DNA of 64,000 nt from CAWARU01 sp963784575 (GCA_963784575.1 CAWARU010000001.1:2666001-2730000), one strand, 5' to 3'. Counted from the stretch's first letter, positions 8,890 to 18,723 are shown. The notes: a model not told the origin generated them from the sequence alone. Made by a program: numbers and translations.

Positions 8890-9588
8890 ATGCAATTTTC
8901 GATTTATCGATTTGATCCAGAAAAAGATCAAAAACCCTATATGCAAGATTTTTCTTTGGATGGAGAAAAAGAATCAGCCATTATGGTATTGGATGCACTG
9001 ATAATCTTTAAAAAAGGAGATGATAGCCTTTCTTTTAGACGCTCTTGTGGAGAAGGGGTTTGTGGATCGGATGGCATGAACATCAATGGTTTGAATCGAT
9101 TGGCCTGTATCACTCAAATACAATCTCTGAAGGAACCTATTGTGATAAGGCCAATGCCCGGTATGCCCGTCATTCGTGATTTAATCGTCGATCAAAGCAA
9201 TTTTTTCAAACAATATGAAAAGATCAAACCTTATTTGCAGAATAGCGGACCATTACCCGCAAAGGAGCGTTTACAATCCGAAGCGGAACGTGCCAAGTTG
9301 GATGGGCTCTATGAATGTATCCTGTGCGGCTGTTGTAGCAGCCAATGTCCTTCTTATTGGTGGAATCCCGACAAATTTGTTGGGCCAGCTGCAGCATTGC
9401 AGGCGGCGCGTTTTATTTTGGATAGTAGGGATGATGCGACGGAAGATCGTTTAGAACAATTAGAAGACGCTTACAGTATTTTTCGCTGCCGGACTATTAT
9501 GAATTGCGCTGAAGTGTGCCCAAAACATTTAAACCCAAGCAAAGCAATTGCAGATATTAGGACCAAGTTAATTGATAATGGGACATAA
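8890..9588 (+). CDS. sdhB: Succinate dehydrogenase iron-sulfur subunit
   Basis: The 232-residue protein carries the [2Fe-2S] ligands in SCGEGVCGSDG...LAC, with aspartate at the third ligand position as in many enterobacterial SdhB proteins. The [4Fe-4S] and [3Fe-4S] clusters are bound by CILCGCCSSQCP and MNCAEVCPKHLNP. It relays electrons from SdhA to the quinone site at SdhCD. GGAG is present a few bases before the ATG. It closes the sdh part of the run; a 159-bp gap with a tandem array follows before sucA. Confidence 0.96.
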   Translation: MQFSIYRFDPEKDQKPYMQDFSLDGEKESAIMVLDALIIFKKGDDSLSFRRSCGEGVCGSDGMNINGLNRLACITQIQSLKEPIVIRPMPGMPVIRDLIVDQSNFFKQYEKIKPYLQNSGPLPAKERLQSEAERAKLDGLYECILCGCCSSQCPSYWWNPDKFVGPAAALQAARFILDSRDDATEDRLEQLEDAYSIFRCRTIMNCAEVCPKHLNPSKAIADIRTKLIDNGT

Positions 9589-9592
9589 GATT

Positions 9593-9652
9593 GGAAACTC
9601 GGTTGGGGACTCGGTCGGAAACTTGATTGGAAGCTTGATTGGAAGCTTGAGG
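9593..9652. repeat. Five-copy 12-bp tandem repeat before sucA
   Basis: Five contiguous 12-base units, consensus GGAAACTTGATT with variants such as GGGGACTCGGTC, run from 9593 to 9652 straight after the sdhB stop codon. Unit boundaries are at 9593, 9605, 9617, 9629 and 9641. This is a minisatellite-like array; no function is evident. Confidence 0.8.
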
Positions 9653-9747
9653 CTAGACACTAGATTTTGGGGTGGTTATACTAAACTTTTAATCTATAAA
9701 TTCCTGTTTACTGGTAAAGACAAGGGATATGTAACTAAGAGACATAA

Positions 9748-12636
9748 ATGGCCAACAAATCTGCCACGATGCAGGATCTACATAAGTCCTCGTTGCTCGA
9801 TGCCGAGAATGCTTCTTATTTAGAAAATTTATACGAATCTTATATCAAAGATCCCAATTCTATACCTCCTGGATGGCAAAAATATTTTGCAGAGGTTATT
9901 CAAGGGGGCAGTGGTGTTGCAGAACAATCACACGCGCAGATTCAAGATGAATTTAGAAAACTAGCAAGAAAGCCTAAAACTGTTATTGCGCAAGGGATTG
10001 GTACATCCGCTGCTTCTACCGTTGGTGCTTTGGCAAGAACAGATACCGCTTGCCAAGATCTTATTGAACATCAAAAAAAGCAAACTCGAGTTTTGGCATT
10101 AATCGATGCATATCGATTGCTTGGCACGTTGCATGCAACTCTCGATCCTTTGAAACTCAAGCAAAAACCGCTTGTTCCAGAATTGATGCTGTCATTTTAT
10201 CGCCTTACTGATCGCGATCTGCCAACACTTTTTGAAGTGGGTACATTGCCTGGTCCTTCGCCTCGGCCACTGAAGCAAATTATTCAAGATCTACAATCCA
10301 TCTATTGCGGTACTTTGGCCTCAGAATTCATGCAAATTCCAGATTCACCAGAACGGGTTTGGGTGGAAACGCGTGTAGAAGCTTTGGCAAATTTCAAGTT
10401 AACGGATGACGAAAAACGTCTCATTTTAAATCGCTTAACTGCAGCTGAAGGACTCGAAAAATATCTGGGTGCAAAATATCCTGGCGCCAAGCGTTTTTCC
10501 ATAGAAGGCTGTGACAGCTTAATTGTTCTGCTTGATAAATTGATACATAAGGCAGGCAGTTTTGGTTTTAAAGAAATAGTCATGGGCATGGCACATCGCG
10601 GCAGATTGAATGTATTGGTAAATATTCTTGGCAAAAGTCCGAGTCAATTGTTTGATGAATTTGAAGACAAGCATGATGAACGCTTAGAAAATGGCGATGT
10701 GAAGTATCATCAAGGCTTCTCCTCTGATGTCAATACTGGCGATGGCAATGTCCATTTATCGCTCATGTACAATCCCTCGCATCTTGAAATTGTTTCTCCA
10801 GTAGTCTGCGGTTCGGTACGTGCAAGAATTGATAGGCGGAATGATCTAGAACGGAAAGAAATTTTATCCATCATCATGCACGGTGATGCCGCTTTTGCGG
10901 GCCAAGGTGTTGTCATGGAAACTCTTAACATGTCGCAAACCAATGGGTTTTGTATCGGCGGCACCATCCATATCATCACCAATAATCAGATAGGGTTTAC
11001 CACCAGTGATCCCAAAGATGCCCGTTCTACATTGTATTGCTCCGATATTGGCAAGATGATGGAAGTCCCGATTTTCCATGTTAATGCTGATGATCCAGAA
11101 GCTGTTTATCGTGCGGGTATTTTGGCCATTGAATACCGGATCAAATTCAAGAAAGATGTGATTATAAACTTGGTAGGCTATCGTCGTCATGGCCACAATG
11201 AAGCAGATGAGCCCTCTGTCACGCAACCCATCATGTACAAAGTGATTCGCAACCTTCCAACAGTTTGGCAAAAATATTCGGAGCAGCTCATCAAAGATGG
11301 TGTGATTTCAAAGGACGCTGTAAACAATCTTAATGCCACATATCGTGAACTATTGGATAAGCGGCAAGCCAGAGTTGCATTGAATTTTGTTGAAAATCAC
11401 ACACCCACCGAATATTCCAGTAATTGGCTTATTTATAATGAAAAAAACTGGCGAGTACCGACCATAACTTCAGTCAACTTGGATTTATTAAAGACTTTGG
11501 GGAGGAAGGCCGTCACCATGCCCGATGGGTTTGTGTTGCATCCCCGTATCAAAAAAATCATGGACGATCGCCTAAAAATGACAGAAGGCACGATGCCCAT
11601 GGATTGGGGGTATGGTGAAACCATGGCATACGCTACTTTGCTGAATGAAGGTATTCCCGTTCGTATGTCCGGCCAAGATGTCAGCCGAGGCACTTTTTTT
11701 CATCGCCAAGCCACTGTGCATAATCAAGAGACTGGGGAAGAATATACCCCGCTCTGCTTTATTTCAGATACCCAAGCAAAATTTTCAATATTTGATTCTT
11801 TACTGTCTGAATTAGGTGTTCTTGGATTCGAATATGGTTATGCTTCCACTGTGCCAAAAAAATTGGCGATTTGGGAAGCACAGTTTGGGGATTTTGCCAA
11901 TGAAGCTCAGGTTGTCATTGATCAATTCATTAGCTCAGGTGAACAAAAATGGGGCAAACTTTGTGGTTTGGTTATGTTCTTACCGCATGGCTATGAAGGC
12001 CAAGGGCCAGAGCATTCTTCTGCTAGGCTAGAACGTTATTTGCAGCTTTGCGCCGAGGAAAATATCCAAGTTTGCGTGCCAAGCACCCCTGCGCAAATAT
12101 TTCATTTGCTAAGGCGGCAAGTATTGCGAAATATGCGCAAGCCTTTAATTGTGTTAACCCCGAAAAGCTTGTTGCGCCATAAATTGGCCTCTTCTAAATT
12201 AGAGGAAATATCAGATTCAAAACGATCTTTCCTGCCAATGATAAAAGAAACAGAGCAGCAAGATTTAAAGAGCGTTCGCCGCGTTGTTTTTTGCACCGGC
12301 AAAGTGTATTACGATTTACTGGAATATCGCATGGCGCAAAAAATTCAAGATATTGCAATCATTAGAATTGAACAACTTTATCCTTTTCCAGATCAAGAAT
12401 TGCAAGAAGTACTTGAATATTATAAAGCGGTTAAAGATATTGTTTGGTGCCAAGAGGAACCCCAAAATCAGGGCGCTTGGTATAGTATTAAACATCATCT
12501 CGATGTAGTATGGAATCAAGGCCAAGGCCGAACTTTGCGCTACGCGGGGAGAAAAGCTGCGGCGGCACCTGCTGTGGGGTATCATCATTTGCATGAAGAG
12601 CAGCAAAAGGCGTTGGTTTTGGAAGCGTTAGGGTAA
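9748..12636 (+). CDS. sucA: 2-oxoglutarate dehydrogenase E1 component
   Basis: At 962 residues this is the normal length for the thiamine-diphosphate E1 subunit, which decarboxylates 2-oxoglutarate and transfers the succinyl group to the lipoyl arm of SucB. Recognisable motifs include the N-terminal YLENLYESYIKDPNSIPPGW (SucB-binding tail), MGMAHRGRLNVL, GDAAFAGQGVVMETLNMS with the ThDP motif, YRRHGHNEADEPS, and SGQDVSRGTFFHRQA in the C-terminal half. It starts the sucABCD block, with a 36-bp gap to sucB, and probably shares its transcript. Confidence 0.97.
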   Translation: MANKSATMQDLHKSSLLDAENASYLENLYESYIKDPNSIPPGWQKYFAEVIQGGSGVAEQSHAQIQDEFRKLARKPKTVIAQGIGTSAASTVGALARTDTACQDLIEHQKKQTRVLALIDAYRLLGTLHATLDPLKLKQKPLVPELMLSFYRLTDRDLPTLFEVGTLPGPSPRPLKQIIQDLQSIYCGTLASEFMQIPDSPERVWVETRVEALANFKLTDDEKRLILNRLTAAEGLEKYLGAKYPGAKRFSIEGCDSLIVLLDKLIHKAGSFGFKEIVMGMAHRGRLNVLVNILGKSPSQLFDEFEDKHDERLENGDVKYHQGFSSDVNTGDGNVHLSLMYNPSHLEIVSPVVCGSVRARIDRRNDLERKEILSIIMHGDAAFAGQGVVMETLNMSQTNGFCIGGTIHIITNNQIGFTTSDPKDARSTLYCSDIGKMMEVPIFHVNADDPEAVYRAGILAIEYRIKFKKDVIINLVGYRRHGHNEADEPSVTQPIMYKVIRNLPTVWQKYSEQLIKDGVISKDAVNNLNATYRELLDKRQARVALNFVENHTPTEYSSNWLIYNEKNWRVPTITSVNLDLLKTLGRKAVTMPDGFVLHPRIKKIMDDRLKMTEGTMPMDWGYGETMAYATLLNEGIPVRMSGQDVSRGTFFHRQATVHNQETGEEYTPLCFISDTQAKFSIFDSLLSELGVLGFEYGYASTVPKKLAIWEAQFGDFANEAQVVIDQFISSGEQKWGKLCGLVMFLPHGYEGQGPEHSSARLERYLQLCAEENIQVCVPSTPAQIFHLLRRQVLRNMRKPLIVLTPKSLLRHKLASSKLEEISDSKRSFLPMIKETEQQDLKSVRRVVFCTGKVYYDLLEYRMAQKIQDIAIIRIEQLYPFPDQELQEVLEYYKAVKDIVWCQEEPQNQGAWYSIKHHLDVVWNQGQGRTLRYAGRKAAAAPAVGYHHLHEEQQKALVLEALG

Positions 12637-12672
12637 CAAATGTTTGGGATAGAATGGTAAGGAAACAAAAAT

Positions 12673-14004
12673 ATGACGTTAGAAATTAAAGTCCCAGTAT
12701 TGCCAGAATCCGTTGCTGAAGGCACCATCGCTACCTGGTATAAAAAACCGGGAGAATTCGTAAAACGCGATGAGCATTTGGTGGATATTGAAACGGATAA
12801 AGTTGTCTTGGAAGTGGTTGCGCCAGCAGATGGTTCCCTTGAGAAAATTTTGAAAGAACAGGGTAGTACGGTGCAGGCTGAGGAAGTCATTGCGAGCTTC
12901 AAAGAAGGGGAGGGCATCGCTGCGGGCGGCAAAGCGGCTCCGGCACCGACTTCTGCTAAGCCAGAAGCGGCAGCAGCAAAAGTTGAAACCGCCAAAGTAA
13001 GTTCTGCAGCAGAGGCTCCAGCAAAGAAGAGTTCTGAAGGCGAAGCTGCCTTGTCACCTGCGATAAGACGTTTACTCTCGGAATATGACATCGATGTAAG
13101 CAAAATCAAAGGGTCTGGAAAAGGTGGCCAAGTAACCAAAGAAGACGCATTGAAAGCAATTGATGAATTCGAAGAAAAAAGCAAAGAGAAAGAAAAACAA
13201 GGGAATGCAAAAGCAGCGCAGCCAGAAAAAACTGAACAGGCGAAAGTGGAAGCAAAACCAGCCGCGAGTGAAGCAAAACCAGCACAACCCTCCATTGCAG
13301 GGGAACGCCCAGAAAAACGCGTACCGATGACAAGACTTCGTGCCAGAATCGCAGAACGCTTATTGGCTGCACAACATAATGCAGCATTACTCACCACCTT
13401 TAATGAAATCAATATGCAGCACGTGATAAATCTGCGCAAAAAATACAAGGACACCTTTGAACATACCTATGGCATTCGTTTAGGGTTCATGTCATTTTTT
13501 ACTTTGGCTGTGGTTGAAGCGTTGAAACAATTTCCCATGGTGAATGCTTCTATCGATGGAAATGATATTGTGTATCATGGCTATTACGATGTTGGCATTG
13601 CGGTATCCACGGAGCGAGGTTTGGTGGTTCCTATCCTAAAAGATGCAGACACATTGACAATGGCTGAAATTGAAAAGAAAATTGCAGAACTCAGCAATCG
13701 CGCGCGAACCGGCCATTTAACGATGGAAGATATCACCGGGGGAACTTTCAGTATCACCAATGGTGGTGTCTTTGGATCTCTGTTAGCAACACCGATCATC
13801 AATCCGCCGCAAACGGCTATTTTGGGTATGCACAAGATTCAAGAGAGGCCAGTGGCAGAAAATGGTCAAGTCGTGATTCGTCCCATGATGTATGTTGCTT
13901 TAAGCTACGATCACCGTTTGATAGATGGCAGCGAGGCTATTCGTTTTCTGGTGGCGATAAAGGAATTATTAGAAGAGCCTGCGAGATTGGCTCTTGGAAT
14001 TTAA
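12673..14004 (+). CDS. sucB: Dihydrolipoyllysine succinyltransferase (E2 of 2-oxoglutarate dehydrogenase)
   Basis: The 443-residue protein has a lipoyl domain (1-80, lipoylated Lys43 in ETDKVVLEV), an Ala/Glu/Lys linker, an E3-binding domain (about 118-158, LSPAIRRLLSEYDIDVSKI), a second highly charged Ala/Lys/Glu linker, and the catalytic acyltransferase domain with the SYDHRLIDG motif near the end. It moves the succinyl group to CoA. AAGGAAAC upstream of the ATG serves as ribosome binding site. The second linker (about 165-215) is richer in Lys-Ala-Glu than in enteric homologues. Confidence 0.97.
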   Translation: MTLEIKVPVLPESVAEGTIATWYKKPGEFVKRDEHLVDIETDKVVLEVVAPADGSLEKILKEQGSTVQAEEVIASFKEGEGIAAGGKAAPAPTSAKPEAAAAKVETAKVSSAAEAPAKKSSEGEAALSPAIRRLLSEYDIDVSKIKGSGKGGQVTKEDALKAIDEFEEKSKEKEKQGNAKAAQPEKTEQAKVEAKPAASEAKPAQPSIAGERPEKRVPMTRLRARIAERLLAAQHNAALLTTFNEINMQHVINLRKKYKDTFEHTYGIRLGFMSFFTLAVVEALKQFPMVNASIDGNDIVYHGYYDVGIAVSTERGLVVPILKDADTLTMAEIEKKIAELSNRARTGHLTMEDITGGTFSITNGGVFGSLLATPIINPPQTAILGMHKIQERPVAENGQVVIRPMMYVALSYDHRLIDGSEAIRFLVAIKELLEEPARLALGI

Positions 14005-14034
14005 TGAATGATAAGTTTATAGGGTTAAAGTTGT

Positions 14035-15279
14035 ATGAATTTACATGAATATCAGGCCAAAAAATTATTGATTGAGTACGATTTGCCAGTTCCGAAGAGC
14101 ATTGTCGCACATAGCGTCGAGCAGGCACAAATGGCAACGACTGCTTTAAATTCCCATGGCTATGTCGTCAAAGCTCAGGTACATGCGGGAGGCCGAGGAA
14201 AAGCCGGTGGTGTAAAACTCGTTAAAACCCGAGAAGAATTGACTGAGGTTGCTCGAAACTTACTCCATTCACGCTTGGTAACCTATCAAACAGATGCACA
14301 TGGACAGCCTGTTAACGCTCTTTTGATTGAGGAACCTTGCGACATAGAAAAAGAATTATATCTCGGTGCGGTTATCGATCGCAGCATGGAACGGATCGTA
14401 TTCATGGCATCAGAAGAGGGCGGCGTTGACATCGAACAAGTTGCGATGAAAAATCCCGAGAAAATTTTGAAACTTGCAGTGGATCCTCTTCTTTCTGTGC
14501 TGCCTTATCAGTGCAGAGATATAGCAAATGGTTTGAAATTGAATGGCACACAATCAAAGCAATTGACCAAAATAATCATGTCTCTCGCAAAAATGTTTGT
14601 AGACAAAGATTTAAGTCTGCTGGAAATTAATCCTTTAGTCATTACAAAAGCAGGGAATTTGCTGTGCTTAGATGCAAAGATCAATGTCGATGACAATGCG
14701 CTCTACAGGCAGGCAAAGCTTCGAGAAATGCGCGACCCAACCCAAGAAGATCCTCGCGAATTACTTGCCAAGGAGTGGGAGCTGAGTTACATTGCCTTGG
14801 ATGGAGATATTGGGTGCATGGTAAATGGCGCAGGTCTTGCGATGGCTACGATGGACATCATTAAACTTCACGGCGGCAATCCTGCAAATTTCTTGGATGT
14901 TGGCGGGGGTGCTACCAAAGAACGCGTTACAGAAGCCTTCAAGATTATTTTGTCCGATGAAAAAGTGAAAGCGGTGCTTGTCAATATCTTTGGAGGGATT
15001 GTGCGCTGTGATTTGATCGCAGAGGGCATTATCGGCGCCATCTCTGAAGTGGGCATCAAAGTTCCTGTCGTGGTCCGCTTAGAAGGAAATCGTGCCGATG
15101 AAGCGGGCAAAATGCTAAAAGAAAGCGGTCTAAATATCATGGCGGCGATGGGTTTAACGGATGCTGCTGTGAAAGTGGTTGCAGCGGCCAAGAGTGCAGA
15201 GAATGCCAAGACTGCAGTAAATGCGGAAAATGCTAAGAATCCCAAGTCAGAAGTTGCGAGTAAAGGAGGCAATTCATGA
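14035..15279 (+). CDS. sucC: Succinyl-CoA synthetase, beta subunit (ADP-forming type)
   Basis: The 414-residue product begins with the canonical MNLHEYQAK and carries the ATP-grasp motif QVHAGGRGKAGGVKL and the GNGAGLAM-type motif (here VNGAGLAMATMD) and NIFGGIVRCD near the end. With SucD it makes ATP (or GTP) from succinyl-CoA. About 26 residues beyond the usual end form an Ala/Asn/Lys-rich tail with AENAK repeats, an unusual extension. The stop codon overlaps the sucD start in ATGA, indicating coupled translation. Confidence 0.96.
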   Translation: MNLHEYQAKKLLIEYDLPVPKSIVAHSVEQAQMATTALNSHGYVVKAQVHAGGRGKAGGVKLVKTREELTEVARNLLHSRLVTYQTDAHGQPVNALLIEEPCDIEKELYLGAVIDRSMERIVFMASEEGGVDIEQVAMKNPEKILKLAVDPLLSVLPYQCRDIANGLKLNGTQSKQLTKIIMSLAKMFVDKDLSLLEINPLVITKAGNLLCLDAKINVDDNALYRQAKLREMRDPTQEDPRELLAKEWELSYIALDGDIGCMVNGAGLAMATMDIIKLHGGNPANFLDVGGGATKERVTEAFKIILSDEKVKAVLVNIFGGIVRCDLIAEGIIGAISEVGIKVPVVVRLEGNRADEAGKMLKESGLNIMAAMGLTDAAVKVVAAAKSAENAKTAVNAENAKNPKSEVASKGGNS

Positions 15280-16166
15280 GTATTTTGGTCAATAAAAATA
15301 CTAAAGTGATTTGCCAGGGATTTACTGGCAATCAAGGAACCTTTCATTCAGAACAAGCCATTCAATATGGCACTAAAATGGTAGGGGGAGTTACGCCTGG
15401 CAAGGGGGGACAAAAACACCTGGATCTTCCGGTTTTTGATACAGTACGAGAAGCTTATGAGGCGACAGCCGCCGATGCAAGTGTCATTTATGTTCCAGCA
15501 CCTTTCTGCAAGGATTCTATTGTCGAGGCTGTCGATGCCGGCATTAAACTCATAGTCTGTATCACGGAAGGCGTACCGACCCTGGATATGCTTTTTATCA
15601 AGGACTATTTGAAGGGAAAATCTGTACGTGTTATTGGTCCCAATTGCCCAGGCATTATTACACCGGGTGAATGTAAAATTGGCATCATGCCGGGATCCAT
15701 TCATAAACCGGGAAAAATAGGCATTGTTTCTCGTTCGGGGACTTTGACGTACGAAACGGTGAAACAAACAAGCGATGCGGGTTTGGGACAAAGTACTTGC
15801 GTAGGTATAGGCGGGGATCCAATACCTGGCATGACTTTTACAGATGTATTGGCGTTGTTTCAAGAAGATCCGCAAACAGAAGCCATCATTATGGTAGGTG
15901 AGATAGGAGGCAGCGCAGAGGAACAGGCTGCTGAATTCATCAAAAATCATGTCACGAAACCAGTCGTTTCTTACATTGCCGGTGTCACGGCGCCAAAAGG
16001 CAAGCGAATGGGACATGCTGGTGCGATTATTGCGGGCGGCCATGGCACTGCAGAGGAAAAATTCAAAGCATTGGAAGCTGCAGGAGTTCATACGGTACGG
16101 AGTCCCGCTGAAATTGGCAAGACTGTGGTCGATGTTTTGAAAAATGCTTCCAGCTCGAAAAAATAA
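15276..16166 (+). CDS. sucD: Succinyl-CoA synthetase, alpha subunit
   Basis: The 296-residue protein contains the CoA-binding GFTGNQGTFHSEQAI motif, the PGECKIGIMPG loop, and the phosphohistidine motif GHAGAI near residue 248, which is transiently phosphorylated during catalysis. It forms the alpha2beta2 or alphabeta enzyme with SucC, whose stop codon overlaps this start by four bases. It is the last gene of the TCA block, and a short repeat array separates it from the effector-like gene downstream. Confidence 0.97.
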   Translation: MSILVNKNTKVICQGFTGNQGTFHSEQAIQYGTKMVGGVTPGKGGQKHLDLPVFDTVREAYEATAADASVIYVPAPFCKDSIVEAVDAGIKLIVCITEGVPTLDMLFIKDYLKGKSVRVIGPNCPGIITPGECKIGIMPGSIHKPGKIGIVSRSGTLTYETVKQTSDAGLGQSTCVGIGGDPIPGMTFTDVLALFQEDPQTEAIIMVGEIGGSAEEQAAEFIKNHVTKPVVSYIAGVTAPKGKRMGHAGAIIAGGHGTAEEKFKALEAAGVHTVRSPAEIGKTVVDVLKNASSSKK

Positions 16167-16200
16167 ATGGATAGATATAATAAAAGAGTAGTGAGAGTAA

Positions 16201-16266
16201 ATGAGTAGCAAATATAACGAGAAGCAAATATAATGAGCAGCAAATACAAATGAGTAGTATGTTTAA
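16201..16266. repeat. 16-17 bp imperfect tandem repeats upstream of the 818-residue gene
   Basis: Four imperfect units of the type ATGAGYAGCAAATATA run from 16201 to about 16266 and end at the ATG of the next gene. Each unit begins ATGAG or ACGAG, so the true start codon ATGAGTG at 16267 looks like the last member of the array. The array occupies the place of the ribosome binding site. Confidence 0.7.
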
Positions 16267-18723
16267 ATGAGTGTCAATTCGAAAGACCCCGCGATTAGGA
16301 ACGAGAATCCCGGACAATCTGCTTCAAGAGAAACTTCTTCACCTGCTGCTACTTCGCCGGGTGGGTCCCCAGGTGGTTCGCCCGCAGCTTCGCAAGCATT
16401 CTCCAAAGAACAGCAGAAGGAATCGCCAGAAAGAAGAGAGAGATTGCAGACTTCATCTGCCGGGCCACCTTCCAGTCCGGTCAAAACGGATATGCTGGAT
16501 ATTGGCAAAAGCATGCTCAGGGGTGTTCAGAGAGTGGTTGGGGATGCGCAGCAAATAATGCGCACCTCACCTCTTGGTAAAGTTCTTGCAGGTCATACAG
16601 GGCAATCAAGCCCTCATAGAAATTCTCTCAGTGTCATTCCATCAGGTCCAGGTTCTCACAGAAATTCACTCAGTATCGTTCCACCTCAAAGTCCTGCGGG
16701 CATTTCACTGCATTCCCCTTCCAGCGCTGGTTTTTCTAAAGCACTGGGCACCCCAGGATTGGATCGATCCTCTGATTCTCTTGGAAGCCCTGCGGATGAC
16801 AAGCCTATTAGGAAGCTGTCTTTAGATCTTCCTAGTGCAAGAAATTTTTCTTTTATCGAAACTGATCAGATGCGAATGGCTAAGAAAGATAAAGGCTTGG
16901 AAAGACCATCCGGAAGGCAGAGCATCAGCAGCTCGCGATCTCAAATCATGCAATCAGGGCAGATCGCGATCACACAAAGAAAAATTCCGAGGGGTGAAAT
17001 TGCAGGCATTGCTCTCATTGCACACGTGCAGGAACGAATCTCTTATGAAATATTGTCAGAAAAAAGATTTTTCGAATATTTATCCAAATTGCGGCAGTTG
17101 GCTTTATCCTTGGATGAAAGATATAAATTGGATGGTGTAGTACTGAAACTGACAGCTGACCAACATCGTCTGGATTCAGAAATTCTCATTAGAGAATTAG
17201 GCGATAAGAAAAACAGAAAAGAATTTTCAGAATCTGCAAAACATCCTGTATTGCGGAAAGCGGAAATTTTACGGCAATATTTATTAAAATATTATAGCAT
17301 GAATTCGGAAATATCCTTAGTAAATTTCGAAATATTGAAAGAAGTCATTATTCTGATGCTAAAGTTGGTGAAAAATCAATTAGCGGAACAAGATAGAACT
17401 CACCCTTCACTTCAATGCTTAAAATACATTGATTCTGAATTGCAGCAAGTGAGACAGATCAAAGAGGTTATTTATGGTTTTTCTGAGCAATGTGCTATTT
17501 TCTTGCAGAAAATTATTAGGGAGTACAACAAGGCATTCGAAGAGTTGATCGCTTGTTTTAGAAGTGATATTGAGGCCAATGATAATGATAAACGTCAGAA
17601 AATCCAAGCCAAAATATATAAGTATTCCTGCGAAAAAGTAAAAGAGTTTTGTGAACAGAAACAAATTCCGAGTTTTAAGGCATATGAGAAATTGAACGAC
17701 TATAAAAGTTTACCTGAAAGTTATCAAAAAGCTCGTGAAAAGAGTAAAGGTGAAATATCCTACCGAAACCGAAAAGTTTATTTCAAGAACAGAGAAGATC
17801 TGCCTGAATGTCGAGCATTGCGATTGCGCGATTTCGATGCTGCTCTATTCATCAAAATGAAGCAGGAGAAACTCAAAGCGCAACTGCAGGATCTTTTTAA
17901 TCTCACTCAAAGCATTAGACCTGGGGTTCCCTCGTTACTTTTTTCAAATGTGCCTTTCGACTTTGAAGCCATAAAATACCGAACCTTTGCACACGTTGAC
18001 AAGGATTCCAAAAGGCCAATCTTGTGTTTGCCAAGTACTTTATTCAAAATCGATCCTGTTTTTCTCGAGTTGGAAACGCGTGCTTTTGCTTTAATCAAAG
18101 GTCTTTATGATTTGAAAGAGACTCATCTGCATTTCATGCTGTTTTTTAGGGCAGAAACAGATAAAGAATTTTTAAAAATATTTCATTGCAGTTTGAGGCT
18201 TCAGTACAATTATAAAGATGATCCTTACGTTTCGATATTCGATCTGATCTATGGAGGCCGTTATGCGAATCCAGAGGACGTCGCAATTGTGCGCTATTTT
18301 CCATATAAAGAATCCATTCAATATAGCCATCCAAGTTTGGCAAGCTTTGGGATGCCTGATGCTGAAATACCCCTAAGTGTCAGTCATGTAAAAGTCGAAA
18401 CTATTACCACATTTCAGCCTATACCAGATGCAGAATATGCCAAATATAATCGGCCTATTGAAGAAAGCGAGCCCTTTAAAGAACGGTTTCCGCCAATACA
18501 GCCCTATAAGTCTTTGTTTCAAGACTCTGTTGAAATAGCCAATCAACTACAGATTGAAAATTTAGAAAGCTTAAAATTGAATGCCTCTCAGTGCTTGCAG
18601 CAATACTTAAAAGAAGCTTGGATCAAATATTGCCAAAGTTTATTCTGGAGCTGCGGCAGCCAAGAATCTCATCCAATAAAGTTAAAATTGCAATCATTGG
18701 ATTCTATTGGGTACTTTGATTGA
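16267..18723 (+). CDS. Large Ser/Pro-rich protein of unknown function, putative effector (N-terminal part)
   Basis: I do not recognise this 818-residue protein. Residues 1-220 are low complexity (Ser, Pro, Gly, Gln) and include a duplicated HRNSLS(V/I)(I/V)P motif near residues 118-145. The rest (about 235-815) is predicted mostly helical and charged, with a long Lys/Glu-rich middle. No signal peptide, membrane segment or catalytic motif is visible. Size, composition and the absence of housekeeping similarity suit a secreted effector of a host-associated bacterium, but this is inference. Its stop at 18721 is followed by an overlapping open frame (18707-19612) that reads as its natural continuation, so the gene is probably frameshifted. 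No strong Shine-Dalgarno is present because the start lies in a repeat array. Confidence 0.55.
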   Translation: MSVNSKDPAIRNENPGQSASRETSSPAATSPGGSPGGSPAASQAFSKEQQKESPERRERLQTSSAGPPSSPVKTDMLDIGKSMLRGVQRVVGDAQQIMRTSPLGKVLAGHTGQSSPHRNSLSVIPSGPGSHRNSLSIVPPQSPAGISLHSPSSAGFSKALGTPGLDRSSDSLGSPADDKPIRKLSLDLPSARNFSFIETDQMRMAKKDKGLERPSGRQSISSSRSQIMQSGQIAITQRKIPRGEIAGIALIAHVQERISYEILSEKRFFEYLSKLRQLALSLDERYKLDGVVLKLTADQHRLDSEILIRELGDKKNRKEFSESAKHPVLRKAEILRQYLLKYYSMNSEISLVNFEILKEVIILMLKLVKNQLAEQDRTHPSLQCLKYIDSELQQVRQIKEVIYGFSEQCAIFLQKIIREYNKAFEELIACFRSDIEANDNDKRQKIQAKIYKYSCEKVKEFCEQKQIPSFKAYEKLNDYKSLPESYQKAREKSKGEISYRNRKVYFKNREDLPECRALRLRDFDAALFIKMKQEKLKAQLQDLFNLTQSIRPGVPSLLFSNVPFDFEAIKYRTFAHVDKDSKRPILCLPSTLFKIDPVFLELETRAFALIKGLYDLKETHLHFMLFFRAETDKEFLKIFHCSLRLQYNYKDDPYVSIFDLIYGGRYANPEDVAIVRYFPYKESIQYSHPSLASFGMPDAEIPLSVSHVKVETITTFQPIPDAEYAKYNRPIEESEPFKERFPPIQPYKSLFQDSVEIANQLQIENLESLKLNASQCLQQYLKEAWIKYCQSLFWSCGSQESHPIKLKLQSLDSIGYFD

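Noticed and set aside
9572..9823. Open frame over the 12-bp repeats (Gly-Asn-Ser-Val-type product)
   Set aside because: It overlaps the sdhB end and sucA start in other frames and owes its length to the repeat array; no ribosome site.
18712..18723. Possible programmed +1 frameshift site, since the two overlapping frames differ by +1
   Set aside because: The prfB-type CTT TGA slip site is not present in the first frame; the stop is preceded by GAT. An ordinary indel in the GGG run is simpler.
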